A stretch of 64,000 nt of DNA from Apiospora phragmitis (lineage: Eukaryota > Ascomycota > Sordariomycetes > Amphisphaeriales > Apiosporaceae). Positions 1 through 12,400 of this stretch are shown here, in pieces. The position numbers were made by a program, and so were the translations under genes. The stretch lies in assembly GCA_038363925.1 (NCBI GenBank), contig JAQQWL010000006.1, positions 3,266,501 to 3,330,500 on the forward strand, read 5' to 3'. Below the pieces are notes generated by a model that saw nothing but the letters and a program-made list of their open reading frames with translations, made no database searches and had not been told where the DNA came from. Each line of letters opens with the position of its first letter. Positions within the stretch are counted from its first letter, which is position 1.

Positions 1-458
1 ACGAATCTTCGTCCAGGATGCTTGAGTATCTCGAGTAGATGCACGGTAGGTCGAATCATCCCCAGTCGAGAAGCCAGCCAGCTCCATTCAAGATGGCGCC
101 GCCCGCGCGACACGAGACGTCGGCAGTAGTCTGATAGCGATCGGATAGGTGTGACCAGGTGAGGTTATACTCTTGCCCTTGCCCCTATTCATACAAGTTT
201 GGGGGCAACAGGCAACATCGGCTGCCGCCATTTCATTGCTTTTACAATGCGATACCATTGCCCCAAAGCCATCCCCCAGGACAGCTGAAATCGTAGGCCA
301 GAATCCGTGACCAATCCCAAGGTCCTGCGCTCATAATTGCTCAAAATGGGAAATATGTGATGAATTGCACCTGATAGGGTATAATGGTGCAACCCATAGT
401 GTCGTTCATGCCCGTCCGTTCCAGATGCGCAGAAGAAAGCCGGATATGCAGAAAATCG
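1..458. other. Spacer at left edge, downstream of the kinase gene
   Basis: No convincing gene is seen. The stretch is the 3' flank of the minus-strand kinase that ends at 459. Open frames here are short, overlap each other on both strands and have no recognisable motifs. Confidence 0.5.
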
Positions 459-2653
459 TCAACCAATAATAACTCGTGCGCCCTCCTTCCCCAGAACTCC
501 CCTCTCTTTCGGCTTGGGGCTGTGACCGCGACCCTTTTTGCGCCCAAATATACTAAACACACCACCACTAGAGCTGCTGGATTTGTCGTCGGGGGCCGTG
601 TTGGCATCCGCTGGCAAAGTCGCGTCTTGCCTTGCCAGTTGTGACCAGCTGCCCGCAGCATCGATTGTCATCTGGATACCACCAGTTGGTGACTGAACTC
701 GCATACCCGAAGGCTGCGACCTGTGGTGACCAGCCGCATACGAGTTTGGGTACGGCGGCAATGGAGCAGGCCTGGCCGGGCCTCCGCGCGCCTGACGAGG
801 GTCGTGGGTAATGTGTTGTTGGGATTGCTGTCCTGCGCCTGCCTGGTATTGCGAAGGGTTGCCGTTGGTAGGCATGGCAGGTACGGCGGTGTTTACGCTC
901 ATCGCTTGTCCGTGAGTGTGAGCATTGCCTTCGGTCTGGCCGGCGCCGTTATTCGACTCAGGTTCGTTGCCGTCCCCGTTTTGCAATGCAGTAATTCTAT
1001 GTCAAGTTAGCAAAGCCCGCTTCATCATACAGATGCACATTTTGGCATCCAAGCAACTCACTTGTTGTACGCCGCCACCGTATAATCAAAGGGCTGGAAA
1101 TCGCGTTCAATAGAACGGTACAGCTCCTCCTCGCGGATTTCCTTCTCGGTTGCATCGTCCTTCAACTTCTCACGTGGCTTTTGTCTGCGTGCTCTTGCTT
1201 CCAACGGAGCCTCTTCGAGCAGTAACTCTTCGAGATCATATGTGGCATCAAAATTGGTCTTATCAGAAGAAGGCACAAAGACGGGCTCTACCTCCTTCCG
1301 CTCCAAGGCATCGAAATCAATCATTTGGAAGAACTGATGCCTGATGAAGCTATCCCAGGTAGACCCCATCCTTTTGTCCGGGTCAGCTGTCAGAGCGGCC
1401 TGGATCGCGTACAGGCAAGGGAGGGTGACGGGCGGCGAGGTGATGGGCCATTTGGGACTCGCGGCTTGGATGACGGCCGATAGACTAGATTCCGAATTTC
1501 CTTCGAAGGGGCGCTGTTGTTGTGCACTTTGTTAGTTACGGCCAACATCGGAAACGTACGCATGGACGATAGACGACATACTTTGTTGTATATACATTCG
1601 TAAAACAAAACGCCCAGCGACCACCAGTCGGCGACTACAGTGTAGCCTTTGCCGCTATAGACCTCGGGGGCCAGGTACGCCAATGTACCCGACTTGCTGG
1701 TGAGGACCTTGCCTGGTATAACATCTGACGCAACGTTCTGGCAGAAGCCAGTGTTAGTCCCAGTACCCCCGCATCGGTAGAGTCATGAAGGGTCGGGGCC
1801 AAATCTCACGAAATCGGTCAAATGGACGTGGCCATCCGCGTCCAGGAGCACGTTGTCTGGCTTGACATCCCGGTGTATGATGCCTTGTCCGTGAACGTAT
1901 CGGAGAGCGCAGCCCAGCTCGGCAATCCAAAACCGCACTGCGTCCTCGGTAAAGGTCTTTCTGGAAATGTGAAATCGTAGATCGCCGCCGCTCATCAAAT
2001 CAACCACCAAGTACCTGTTGTCGAGTCTGAGTGAAAGTTCTTCGTGGCAAAGGAAGTCGGGGGGGGTTCCTACATATACTCGATATCCTGGAAACTGTAG
2101 CGAAGATTGCAAATGAAGGGATGGTTCACATGCTCGAGCATGCGCCGCTCTCGTATTATATTTCTAACGCTTTCGGATCGAACGACTGCAACCGGGTCTC
2201 AGCTTTCGTTCATCTCCTCTCTCGATCGATCGATTGTAGGTAGAAGGGTGATGGGTTTGTACGTACCCTCATCTTTGCGGATGTATTTTAGGGCAAAGGA
2301 GAGTGATGTGTCTTTCCTCTCAACGATTCGAACTTTGCCAAACGCACCACGGCCGACGACTCGAAGTAGGCGGAAATGGTTGAGGTTTACTGATACGATT
2401 GAGCTCTGTCAGCGATTGTCTTCTCAAGTCACGGAGAGATCGCGGGTTGAAGGAATCCGTCAAGACGGCACAACTAAGAGGGGTTCACCTCCACCATGCC
2501 CAGAACCTAGGGTAGACATGGATGGAGATGCGGCGTTGTGATGTATGCAATATATTAATTTGCAATAGGATGGATGGGGTTAATGAGCAGTAATCCCGAC
2601 ATCAACATACCTTCGCCGTTGAGGTCAACGGGCTTGCCCTGACTGTTGCCCAT
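459..2653 (-). CDS. AGC-family serine/threonine kinase, YANK/STK32 type
   Basis: Protein kinase of the YANK group (human STK32, fission yeast Ppk33-like), predicted to act at membranes. Seven exons on the minus strand fit one frame: 2611-2653, 2267-2389, 2074-2185, 1810-2014, 1582-1737, 1062-1513, 459-996 (542 aa). The N-terminus MGNSQGKP fits an N-myristoylation signal. The glycine loop GRGAFGKV lies near residue 27, the catalytic lysine in FALKY near 49, HRDVKPDN near 140 and [11 protein letters not shown] follows the activation loop. The usual DFG is DFN (LTDFNVAS), the hallmark of STK32 kinases, and this supports the subfamily over PKA or S6K relatives. After about residue 300 comes a charged helical stretch and then a Gln/Ser/Gly-rich disordered tail ending in a basic segment ([11 protein letters not shown]). 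All splice sites are GT-AG and phases agree. The substrate cannot be told from sequence. Confidence 0.9.
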
Positions 2654-5600
2654 GGCTGCATTAAGGGTTGCTCTCCCTCGATGCTGCTATTTGTCTGGGA
2701 CGGATGGTCGGAGGAACTCGAAGATTTGAACAGTGAGCGGATGACGGAGGCAGGTGGATGGGAGAAAGCTGTCAGTCAGTTGTCGGTGACCTGGTTTGGG
2801 TTGGGTTGGCCAGGAGGGGCAGGCAAGGCGGTCGTTGCTCTAGTTAGGTGCTCGATGAATTAAGTTTCGGACCTCGACTCGAGATGTACTGGTATACTTG
2901 GGGTATGTATGGTATGGCAGAAAAGAATAATAATCGACCCCATCGATATGCCAGTCAACGATAGTAGTAGTAGTAATAATAATAATAATCCTGCTTGATT
3001 TCTCTCGCAAAAACCCCCTTCTTTCTATTCATTCGTTCCTCCCTAGACTTTCCAGACTTGCACGGTTCTGGAACACTTATGGGGGGGCCCTGATAAAGGA
3101 TCGACGAGTGACGGCACGCAGGCGGAGGTAAGTAATGCGCTTTTGCACCGTACCTAGTGGCTGATTCCCACGTGTGAGTTACTTGCTACGACTCAGCCAG
3201 CTGCTACTGTGTACTACTTGTTGATGCCAAGTACCTACTTACATACATACATTCTATCGTGGTGGAAGGCTAGGTATTCCAAGACGGATCAATTCAGTGC
3301 AAGATGTACTCCGTAGACGGCAATGCAGAGAGTGCAGTAGCCGTAGGCAAGTGATAATTGAACATGAGAGGCACGCAGCGTGGGCAGCGTATGACAGAAC
3401 AGGCGAGGGGATTCTGATGGTTGGTTTCTTAAGTAATTGCAGGTCGCTATTTTAGCTTAGCGGCCTGCAGATCAGTTCATGGGACACCTAGAACCCAGCC
3501 AGCCAGCCCAGACCCCAGTTTGCTCTCTCTTTCTTTCTTCTCGAGATGGCCCGCACTCTCGTTCAACTTTCCATGTCCATACTGTCTGTCTGCCGAATCG
3601 ATATGTGTTCGTCCACTATCAAGTCTTGATACACTCTGCCTCAAACCAGCATGTTGCTTGTTCCTGTCTGATGATCGCGCGCAATCACGACGGAGATGCA
3701 TAGGGTTTCTTCGAGCTGTTGCAATGGCTCCATCACAAGTGTCTACATGTACTTACCTTCCAACCTTATACCGTAGGGGCAGCACCCTTGCTAACAAGAG
3801 GTCACTGACAGCTTATGTTGGTGCCCTGCTATTTCCTATAGACGGCTACCGGTCGACATACCTACTGTACCTCCTGTCGGTATACTGAAGTCCGGTCTAT
3901 CTACTCCGTAGCAGTCAGTACAGTGACCAGGGCTCACAAACCGGGGTTATTGATAGTTATGCATGATGGATGAATCCGTCAGAATACGAAGCTCAGGAGA
4001 TACCGTCCATCAGGGATAAAATGTTTGTACATTCTGTAGGAAGCTGATTTGGGCTGGGCCTAAGCCTATGCATGGAAGTATCCCTGCTAGTGATAGTTAC
4101 AAGTTGCCGGTGCGCAAACGATCAAGCGATCAAGTCAAGGGGTCCAGCTTTCAGCCCAGGATCACATCGGAGCATACATGCCAGTTTGGGATTAAACACC
4201 AAGCTATCGATTGAATGTTGAATGGGGCCAGCATATCTCTTGTCCAAGATATGCCAGCAGAGCTACATATCATATTGTCCTGAGCCGTCCTGGCAAGAGA
4301 ATGCGGTAGTGATTGGCACGGAAGATCCCAGTAAACCTGTTCCGACACACTCCTCAAAGGACGGACCATTCCGTTGCACAATGTTCCCGTCGCGCAAGCA
4401 ATTCAATAAGTCTTGAGATGGATCTAGAGGTAGGCATACGTATAGTACAGTTCAATCCCTGGGGTGTGGTACCGGTCGTCGTACGAGACTTTTAAACGTC
4501 TTTGCTACGGATGTTCGTCCGGTCACGAGAGCGGCCAGGCATACATAGGTTTAACCCCAGGATTGAACTGTAGTACTGCTCTTTTGTGCACCTCCTTCAA
4601 ATCAGTCTATCGTGGGAAGATGAGAGTATTTGCATATAAGCTACCACTAGTCGTGCTGGTAAGCAGAGAGACCAGATGATAATGAAATACCACGAAGGCA
4701 AGACCTTGTACCAATATTTGTTTCGATACATCTCGTAGAGTTCAGCGACATTTCTTGGACTATCTGTGCGAAAGCTACCGTGTAGACCTTTCCATAGAAT
4801 ATTGACTGACTGAAATGATACATCTGGACTTGAGAAACCTGACTGAACCCTCAGATCTTGACCGGGGAGGTCTTACCGGTCCGCTTCCACGTGGGGAATA
4901 CGTGCCTGAGTCGAAGCAATCTGATGTTTCTCTTTTCACACAAAGGGTGACACGATATGTTATTCTTGGGAGTCTCCGCACCAGTGTATGACAACGCTGG
5001 CCAACGAGGTAAATCTGCACCACCTTTCGATTCCCCAACGGTCTAACGCAGGTCAGATGTAGGGGCCAATCAGTACGCCGTAGGCTTGCTCTTGGGTTTG
5101 TTTGAACGTTATTGGGGAAACAGCCTAATAAGTGACTTTCTCTGGCCAGCGTAGTAGTTAGAAGTGGCAAGCAACCGGGCACTACGGTCAGTGCAATCAA
5201 GCAATAGCGGTGGTTTTTCTATCAATGCTCAAGGTTGAATTCCAACGACCAACGAACGCCTTCTCCCCGGTCTGGCCTCCCGACCTACCCTAGGTACAGT
5301 AACGTATCGACTAAGAGAAGAGGTAAACTACCTACATACTTAAGTGCCCCATTAGGTGACACTAGGTAACCTGAACCTGGAGTACTTTGAGTAGGCCGCC
5401 GGGAACCCGTGATGCTGAAGCCCCTTCAGGAACTTGTAGACTTAGTAGGTAAACAGTATCAAAACATTGTAACCTACGATGAATGTAGACGCGTGGAACA
5501 AGCAGATATTCTACGATTACGTACGACGCATCCAGAAGAATCCTTATCCTTGTGCTCCACGTGCCCCGGTATCCCAGTCCAACGGACGTAAATGATGTAT

Positions 5601-7215
5601 TTACGGTATCCCTTGAGCCGGCGAAAAATCTCCTTGCGCTAAAAACATTTATTGTGGTATCTCGTTCGTACATAGCGGTGAGCACTCACTCGGTAGAGAG
5701 CCGCGTTTGACGACAGGATCCGGCGCTTCTCGAACTCTTTTAGTATCACCCAGTAATCTTCAGATAGGCAAACTCGATTTTCTTAAAACAGCAACCAATG
5801 GAACTACGCAAACACACACTCGCTGTTCGATGACCCTGCACAGTAATGAGAGGTAGAGTTACCGTCAGCTTGTACGGATACACACATGCAGACACGTTTC
5901 AGTCAGTCTTAGCGGCATTCCACAGCTTCAGCCTTCTGGAAGTTTTCCTGTTTGGGCGGGGGTTTCGAAGGGTCCGAGGTTACATCGTCAGCCCGTTCGA
6001 AACACGAGCGCCATGCGGGCATGCAGCAGATATGCGGAAGAAGAAATATTGGATCTCAGCTGCATCAGCTGCCGCCAAAAGCAAGATGACGAGAAGGATT
6101 CTGGAGCAATTCCAAGGATTCCATGGATTGCATCGGTGGTGGCTGGGGCGGTCTGGTTAGGCGGTGGCTCCTCCTTTCCGATACCCTCCTCCTATCACAG
6201 CCCGCCGAATCCCTATGGACCGTTCGGCATGTCCGTGAGGTTCTCAATATTGAAACGGCAAGGGGCATGCGATGAAGACTTGAAATCCCAGTGGCCCGTG
6301 CAGCCCAGCGTTCGAAACCGAAACCTCACAATTCATCACCTCATTCCACATCTATCATATCACTTTTGTTTATTCTTCGGCAGGTGAGATGCCATGATCA
6401 ACATGAGGCCTGACTGTCAGTCGGTCAGTTACGAGAATAGCCTTGAAACTCCAGATGGAAAGTATGAACATCCTGGCAGCCCCGGACGTACCCTTTTTTA
6501 TTTTTTTATTTTTTTTATTTTTTATAGTGATCTGTCATGATTGATGGCTGCAGGTAATCAATAATACGTGTCTCCCGTCTCTATCCTTCCGGGCTGCCGT
6601 GGACGTGATGCCGCCTGTCTTTACTGAGTTAGATGAACAGTGTCCGCCGGGGCTTCTTTGTCGCGTGAGATGGGAAATGAGGTGATTCTGTTATGCTCAG
6701 TCTACTCGGAACTGCCTGAATGCAGAATCTCTTTCAAGCAGAATTTTTTGAGAGAATCGGGGGACTGGATTGCGCAATGACAAGTGGGTGGGCTTATTCC
6801 TTTGCCGTCCCGTTGTCATCTAGGATTCGGTAGTCCCTACCCGGTACCAGAAAGCTCTTCCATGCTACAATGCTCAGAGGAAGGACATTACAATGTCTTT
6901 ATTGCTCTGTTGGGCGTTCTTTCTTGTGCCAGTAGCTTGCTCAGAAAAAAACAGAGCAGTTCCATAAGAACCACGAAGCATCTTGAACACAACAGCTTTG
7001 TGGAAATTTCATAAGAAGCCTCAAGGGACCTTATTTGAGCTGTATTTGAAGGCGGCCATTGGCTCGTTCCCATGTGCTGTATTTAGAAAATAAATGCAAC
7101 AAGCCCTCGCACTATCAGTATCAGAATCCGGATAAAGTGAATCCCCCAGCCCGTCACGATTGTAATACGGGTCTTATGTGCATAACTCCTTCCTCGTCAA
7201 CACAAAGTTGCCAAA
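2654..7215. other. Long gene-poor spacer
   Basis: About 4.5 kb with no gene I can support. It holds a TAG/TAA trinucleotide run (2962-2989), ACAT repeats near 3240, a pyrimidine tract (3523-3541), two copies of TACTCCGTA (3307-3315, 3902-3910), a hairpin-capable inverted repeat (4445-4576) and a T-rich tract (6493-6523). The open frames at 4775-5200 and 5846-6387 lack recognisable domains and convincing splice partners. The first few hundred bases left of the kinase start presumably carry its promoter. Confidence 0.5.
4445..4576. repeat. Inverted repeat with about 90-base loop
   Basis: The left arm gtacagttcaatccctgggg (4445-4464) is matched on the opposite strand by the right arm at 4555-4576. 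Twelve central bases (acagttcaatcc) pair exactly, followed by a one-base bulge and tgggg, with gtac at both outer ends. It could form a hairpin or be the remnant of a small non-autonomous element; no target-site duplication or coding capacity is evident. Confidence 0.6.
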
Positions 7216-7674
7216 ATGCGTAACCTTCTCGGCCGTATTTGCCAAGCCCTGTGCGCCGGTGCCGTCGCCGGCAAACCGACCATCCACATCCGCGCCCAAC
7301 GGCCCCCCGGAGCAGGGCCCGGAAGCGGGCAGCGTCGTTATGACGACGATCCACGGACTATCTCAGAGCGATCGGGTACCGCACCTTAGGATCCCTGCTG
7401 GCGACTTACCCCGTGAAATGATGCGCATACTAACGGGAAAATTCGGTTGTCGCGGTTCCGTTGTCGAAGACCCTGTCTGGGGCCCGTTGTCTATCTCGAG
7501 GGCGAACATCGCGTCGTTGTCGGCAGTTGGTTAGTCTACGGCCAAGATGGGCCATGGATTAATCCGGCACAGATTAAGGTCCATGGTGCTGTGGATGGGG
7601 AATGGGGGTTTGAAGATGGCCGCTCTTGGAGGAATCGATGCCCGGGTTTAGGAAGAGATGAGATTCGAAGATAA
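7216..7674 (+). pseudogene. Candidate small gene, frameshifted; unknown function
   Basis: I do not recognise the family. An ATG in good context (ccaaaATGcg) at 7216 opens a frame beginning MRNLLGRICQALCAGAVAG. Coding character then moves to a second frame near 7370 (containing IPAGDLPREMMRILTG) and to a third near 7490 (VVYLEGEHRVVVGSWLVYG), ending at a TAA at 7672-7674. The second change sits at a GGGG run where one more G would join VEDPVWGP directly to VVYLEG. The total of 459 bases is a multiple of three. This may be a real roughly 150-aa protein broken by indels, a decayed gene, or chance. The nearest genes are over 1.8 kb away. Confidence 0.3.
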
Positions 7675-8836
7675 GCTAGGAAAGGAAAGAGAGGAATGAG
7701 CGGGCTGTATGAGGTAGATCTGAGGACTTCTTGTACGTATATCTGTGCTTGAGAAAATTACGGGATTCTTGACGAGCTCGATGCCAAAGTCATTTTATTG
7801 TCGGGGTTTGTATCGAGGACGACGGAGAGGCAACCGCCCTACGAGATACATAGACACTATCTGTGACTCTGGCGACGAGTTACACTGTCTATCTATTAAA
7901 AATCCTCATCTGACCGTTATCATGCTGCCAACGCTCTCGTGAGTTTGCTTCGAGGCACATGCGTTAGATCTTGTGCTGAATGATGGCAAGCGAACACCAA
8001 CACCGCGTTTCCCCTGCGCGACTCTGACATTGTATCAATTTTTATATATTCTCACTAAATTTATACGCTGAAATCGTACTTCCCAGGACAAGGAAGGAAT
8101 CAGTTCCATCCAGAAGGTGTTCTAATATTCGTTTGCTACCGTAACACCTGAAAAGGGGGATTCCACAGCAGAGCTCAGCAACATGCCAATGTACACGCTT
8201 AACTCGTGAAATCGCTTGTGTACGCAGCCAAAGCAGAAGTGAGGTCCAATATCAGTCATAAGCTATAGTTGAGGCATACGACACAGCATGAAGCTCGATG
8301 GATCCTTCGGTATCACTGAGTGGCCGGGCATGTGAAGCCATGGTATGGTGGTGAGAGAAGAAATGGCGCAAGTGGGCTACACAGCGGCGGAGAGCAAGCG
8401 CTGCGCCTGCAATACCTGCGTCAGGCTGGGTTTCACGATGTCACAAAAACACGGCAAAACCAGCTACGGCAACGAGACCGGCAGCGAGCACAATGCGAAG
8501 AAAGACCACCGACTATGGGGCGACGGAGTTCCGAGGCGTTTGACGCCGTGCGTCTATTATTAAGGAAAGGACGACGATTGGCGCGGAGTTGCTGAAGCCG
8601 CAGGAGCCGCATGGATGGATTGGAGATTGAGTGCTAAAGTCACAGAGGCCCGAATCTATCCGAACGTGAGTAATCCATGGCTGCCCAGATTGACTCATGT
8701 CCTCTGATAAACTCGGCTTGAATTGGCATGATCTTTACCCAAAGGTCAAGGGGCAGCAACAGTCGGGGGCAATTCGAGTAACTCGAGGACAGGGAACCCC
8801 ACTGTAGGAAATCCGTTCTCCTCCGCGCTCTCACTT
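7675..8836. other. Spacer upstream of the nitrite reductase promoter
   Basis: No gene recognised. Open frames at 8320-8595 overlap in two frames and show no known motif. AT-rich stretches occur near 8040-8070. Confidence 0.4.
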
Positions 8837-8844
8837 CTCCGCGG
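8837..8844 (+). promoter_or_regulatory. NirA/NIT4-type nitrate activator site
   Basis: CTCCGCGG matches the Aspergillus NirA consensus CTCCGHGG exactly. It lies about 660 bases upstream of the nitrite reductase ATG and is followed by several GATA sites. This is the expected architecture for a promoter needing both nitrate induction and nitrogen derepression. Function is inferred from the match only. Confidence 0.5.
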
Positions 8845-8924
8845 TACTGCACCTGCCACGCTACCTAACCGAACCAAGCAAAGGGTTTCTGCTAAGGCCT
8901 CGTTCTGATTGGCCGAGGCGTTAC

Positions 8925-9338
8925 TTATCTCGACTTTCTGTTATCAACAATGGCTCGATTTATCAAGATGCACGTCGAGGTAATACGCCGCCCTTCCGCA
9001 AACCGCATGACGCATTGCCTGCATTATTAGGTACAGGAAATCCCGAGGTGCCGGAGAAGGCAAAAACACACCCTCCTCGGGGTCGTACTGTGGTATTCCC
9101 GCCATGGGGGAAGATCCAGACCAATGTTGCTCTGCCTTCCCATCCAATAGGATCCCCCCAGCCACGGCTGGAGTCCCCTGACGACTATCAGTGTCGCGGA
9201 GATGCACATCTCAGGGCTTCGATCCCATCCCAGATTAAGCTGATATTCGAGTGAATCCTCAGCGCAATATGCACATAGCTTCGAGTGAATTATCTGCAGC
9301 TCTTCTCTTTCTTCTTTTCTAATCCTGTGACAAGATAA
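8925..9338. promoter_or_regulatory. Cluster of AreA/NIT2 GATA sites upstream of nitrite reductase
   Basis: Four HGATAR elements are visible: TTATCT at 8925-8930, TTATCA at 8941-8946, TTATCT at 9290-9295 and AGATAA at 9333-9338. GATA factors of the AreA/NIT2 family bind such sites when ammonium and glutamine are low. They lie between the NirA-type site and the start codon, so nitrogen control of this gene is likely. Single GATA motifs are common by chance; the combination with the NirA site is the argument. Confidence 0.45.
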
Positions 9339-9498
9339 TACCCAAACATTCCATGCTTATTCTCCAGCGCCAACATTGGCTACAACGAAAGGTAACACAG
9401 CATTTGCACACTTACTCTGCCTCGTAAGCTGGCCGACTGCGTGACGCAACTTCGTCAAAGGATAGTTTTCTCTCTTGCCTCTCGCCGGACCACGCAAC

Positions 9499-12400
9499 AT
9501 GGTTGTCGATCCACGAAAGAAGTTGGTGGTGGTCGGGTTGGGAATGGTGGGTATAGCCTTCATGTAAGTCAATGATACCATGGACAAAAAGATGCCTGCT
9601 TTCAACTTCGTCTAACCAGATTACCAGAGAGAAAGTTTTAAAGCTCGATGCGCGACATCGCGAATACGACATAGTAGTGATCGGCGAAGAGCCGCATTTA
9701 GCATACAACAGAGTGGGCTTGACGAGTTTCTTCGACCATCGCAAGGTCGAGAACTTATACCTAAACCCACAAGACTGGGTGCGTCGCCCCTCTATATTAC
9801 ACGAAACCCCAGGTTGCCGTTTGGGGAAGACGGCTTGCTAATCGGCCCTGTAGTACTCGAAACATGCACCCGAAAACCAACTCGGCTATCATGTTAATAC
9901 CCTAGTCACATCCATTGATGCAGATGGAAAAACAGTCACTTGTCAAAATGGCGATGTCGTTTCCTATGATACCCTGGTTTTGGCCACTGGCTCGGATGCT
10001 ATACTACCCAGGCAAACACCAGGACACGACGCGAACGGAGTTTTCGTGTACCGGACAATAGACGACTTGGAGAGGCTCATCGCCTTTGGCGAGTCCAAGA
10101 AGGAAACCGTCGGGATGGTGGTCGGCGGCGGCTTGCTGGGCCTCGAAGCCGCAAAAGCCATGATGGACCTCGAGTGCTTCTCGAAAGTGAAGCTTATCGA
10201 GAGGAACCGCTGGGTCTTGAGCCGACAACTAGACGCCGACGCCGGCGGGCTCGTCATCGAGAAGGTCACAGAGCTCGGTGTGGATATCCTGCTCCGGAGG
10301 CGCGTCGCCAAGATCAAGACCGACGAGGGGAACAATGTGATAGGGGTCGCCTTCGAGGACGGCGAGGAGATGGATTGCTCCACCATCTGCTTTGCCATCG
10401 GCGTGCGCCCGCGGGACAGCCTGGCAAGAACTGCCGGCATCAACTGCGCCGAACGCGGAGGGGGTTTCATCGTCGACGACGACTTGAGCACAAACGTCCC
10501 CGATGTCTACGCCATTGGCGAGTGCGCCAGTTGGCATAATCAGACCTTCGGCCTCATCGCCCCCGGCGTGGAGATGGCCGACGTCCTCTCCTTCAACCTC
10601 ACACAAGCGAAACTCCACATGCCTAGAGTCTTCAAGCGGCCAGATCTGAGTACGAAGCTCAAACTGCTCGGTGTCGACGTGGCCAGCTTCGGTGATTTCT
10701 TTGCTGACCGCGACGGGCCGAGCTATCTGCCTGCGAGAGCAGCTAGAAGGAAGTCGGCCGCTCAGGGAGCGGACAAGTCTGCGACCAACGGTACCCCACA
10801 GCCTCCAGTCAAAGCCCTCACTTACAAGGACCCCTTTCAGCACATCTATAAGAAGTACCTTTTCACAGAGGATGGAAAATACTTGCTTGGCGGTATGATG
10901 ATCGGCGATACGAGCGACTATATCAAGCTTGTACCCATAGTCAAGAATCAGAAGGAGCTGGAAGTTCCGCCAGGCCAACTGATCCTTGGGGCCAAGAAGG
11001 ATGGCGAGGATGATGGCGCCGATCTCGAGGACGACACCCAGATTTGTTCTTGTCACAACGTCACTAAAGGCGATGTGGTCAGCAACGTCAAGGAGGGAAC
11101 CTGCAAGACCCTCGGCGAGATCAAGGCCTGCACCAAGGCGGGCACGGGCTGTGGCGGCTGCATGCCGCTGGTGACGACCATTTTCAACAAGACGATGAAG
11201 GACATGGGCAACGAAGTGACCAACTACGTCTGCGCGCACTTCAGCTACTCTCGCGCCGATCTCTACAACATCGTCATGGTAAAGAGCCTCAAGACCTTCC
11301 CCGAAGTCATGCGCGAGGCGGGTAACGACAAGACCTCGGACGGCTGTGAAGCGTGCAAGCCCACGGTGGGCAGCATCTTCGCCTCCCTCTGGAACCGTCA
11401 CGTCATGGATAAGCCCACCCACGGTCTGCAGGAGACCAACGACCGGTTCCTGGGCAACATCCAGCGCAACGGGACCTACTCCGTCGTGCCGCGGGTCTCG
11501 GCCGGCGAGATCACGCCCGAGAAGCTGATCGCCATTGGCGAGGTGGCAAAGGAGTACAACCTGTATACCAAAATCACGGGTGGCCAGCGCATCGACATGT
11601 TTGGAGCCAAGAAGCAGGACCTGATTTTTATATGGGCCAAGCTCATCGATGCTGGCATGGAGAGTGGGCATGCGTACGCAAAGTCCCTGCGAACGGTAAA
11701 GAGCTGTGTGGGCACCACGTGGTGCCGATATGGCATCGGTGACAGTGTCGGCATGGCTGTGAGGCTTGAAGAGCGCTACAAGAGCATCCGCCCCCCACAA
11801 AATCAAGGGTGGTGTCAGCGGCTGCGTGCGTGAGTGTGCAGAAGCCCAGAACAAGGAGTAGGTTTTCCCCTCCCTACGGTCAAATATGTATACGCAAATA
11901 CACTGACAACGTCCCCTCTCTTCTTTACAGCTTCGGTCTCATTGCCACAGACAAGGGTTTCAACATCTTCGTCGCAGGCAACGGCGGCGCCAAGCCCAAA
12001 CACTCGGAACTCTTGGCCAAGGACGTGCCGCCGACGGAGGTGATTCCCATCCTCGACCGCTACCTCATGTTTTACATCCGCACGGCCGACAAGCTGCAGC
12101 GCACCGCCCGCTGGCTCGAGCAGCTCCCGGCGGCATCAAGTACCTCAAGGAGGTGATCCTCGAGGACAAGCTGGGCCTCTGCGCGTCCCTGGAGGAGCAG
12201 ATGCGCGAACTCGTCGACACCTTCTTCGACGAGTGGGCCGAGGCGATCCGCAACCCGGCCATCGCGGCCAAGTTCAAGCAGTTCGCCAACACGGACGACA
12301 CAGCCGACAACATGGAGGTCGAAAAGGACCGGGAGCAGACGCGGCCCGTCATGTGGGCCAAGGAGCCCGCGAGGGAGGACTTCAAGGGCCTCCGGAGCCG

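Noticed and set aside
4445..4576. tRNA gene suggested by agttcaatcc, which resembles a B box
   Set aside because: No A box at the right distance, no T-stem pairing of five bases and no acceptor stem on either strand.
10229..11854. 541-codon open frame antisense to nitrite reductase
   Set aside because: It is a by-product of GC-rich third positions in the real gene; it has no recognisable domain, and several other frames over the same gene are also open.
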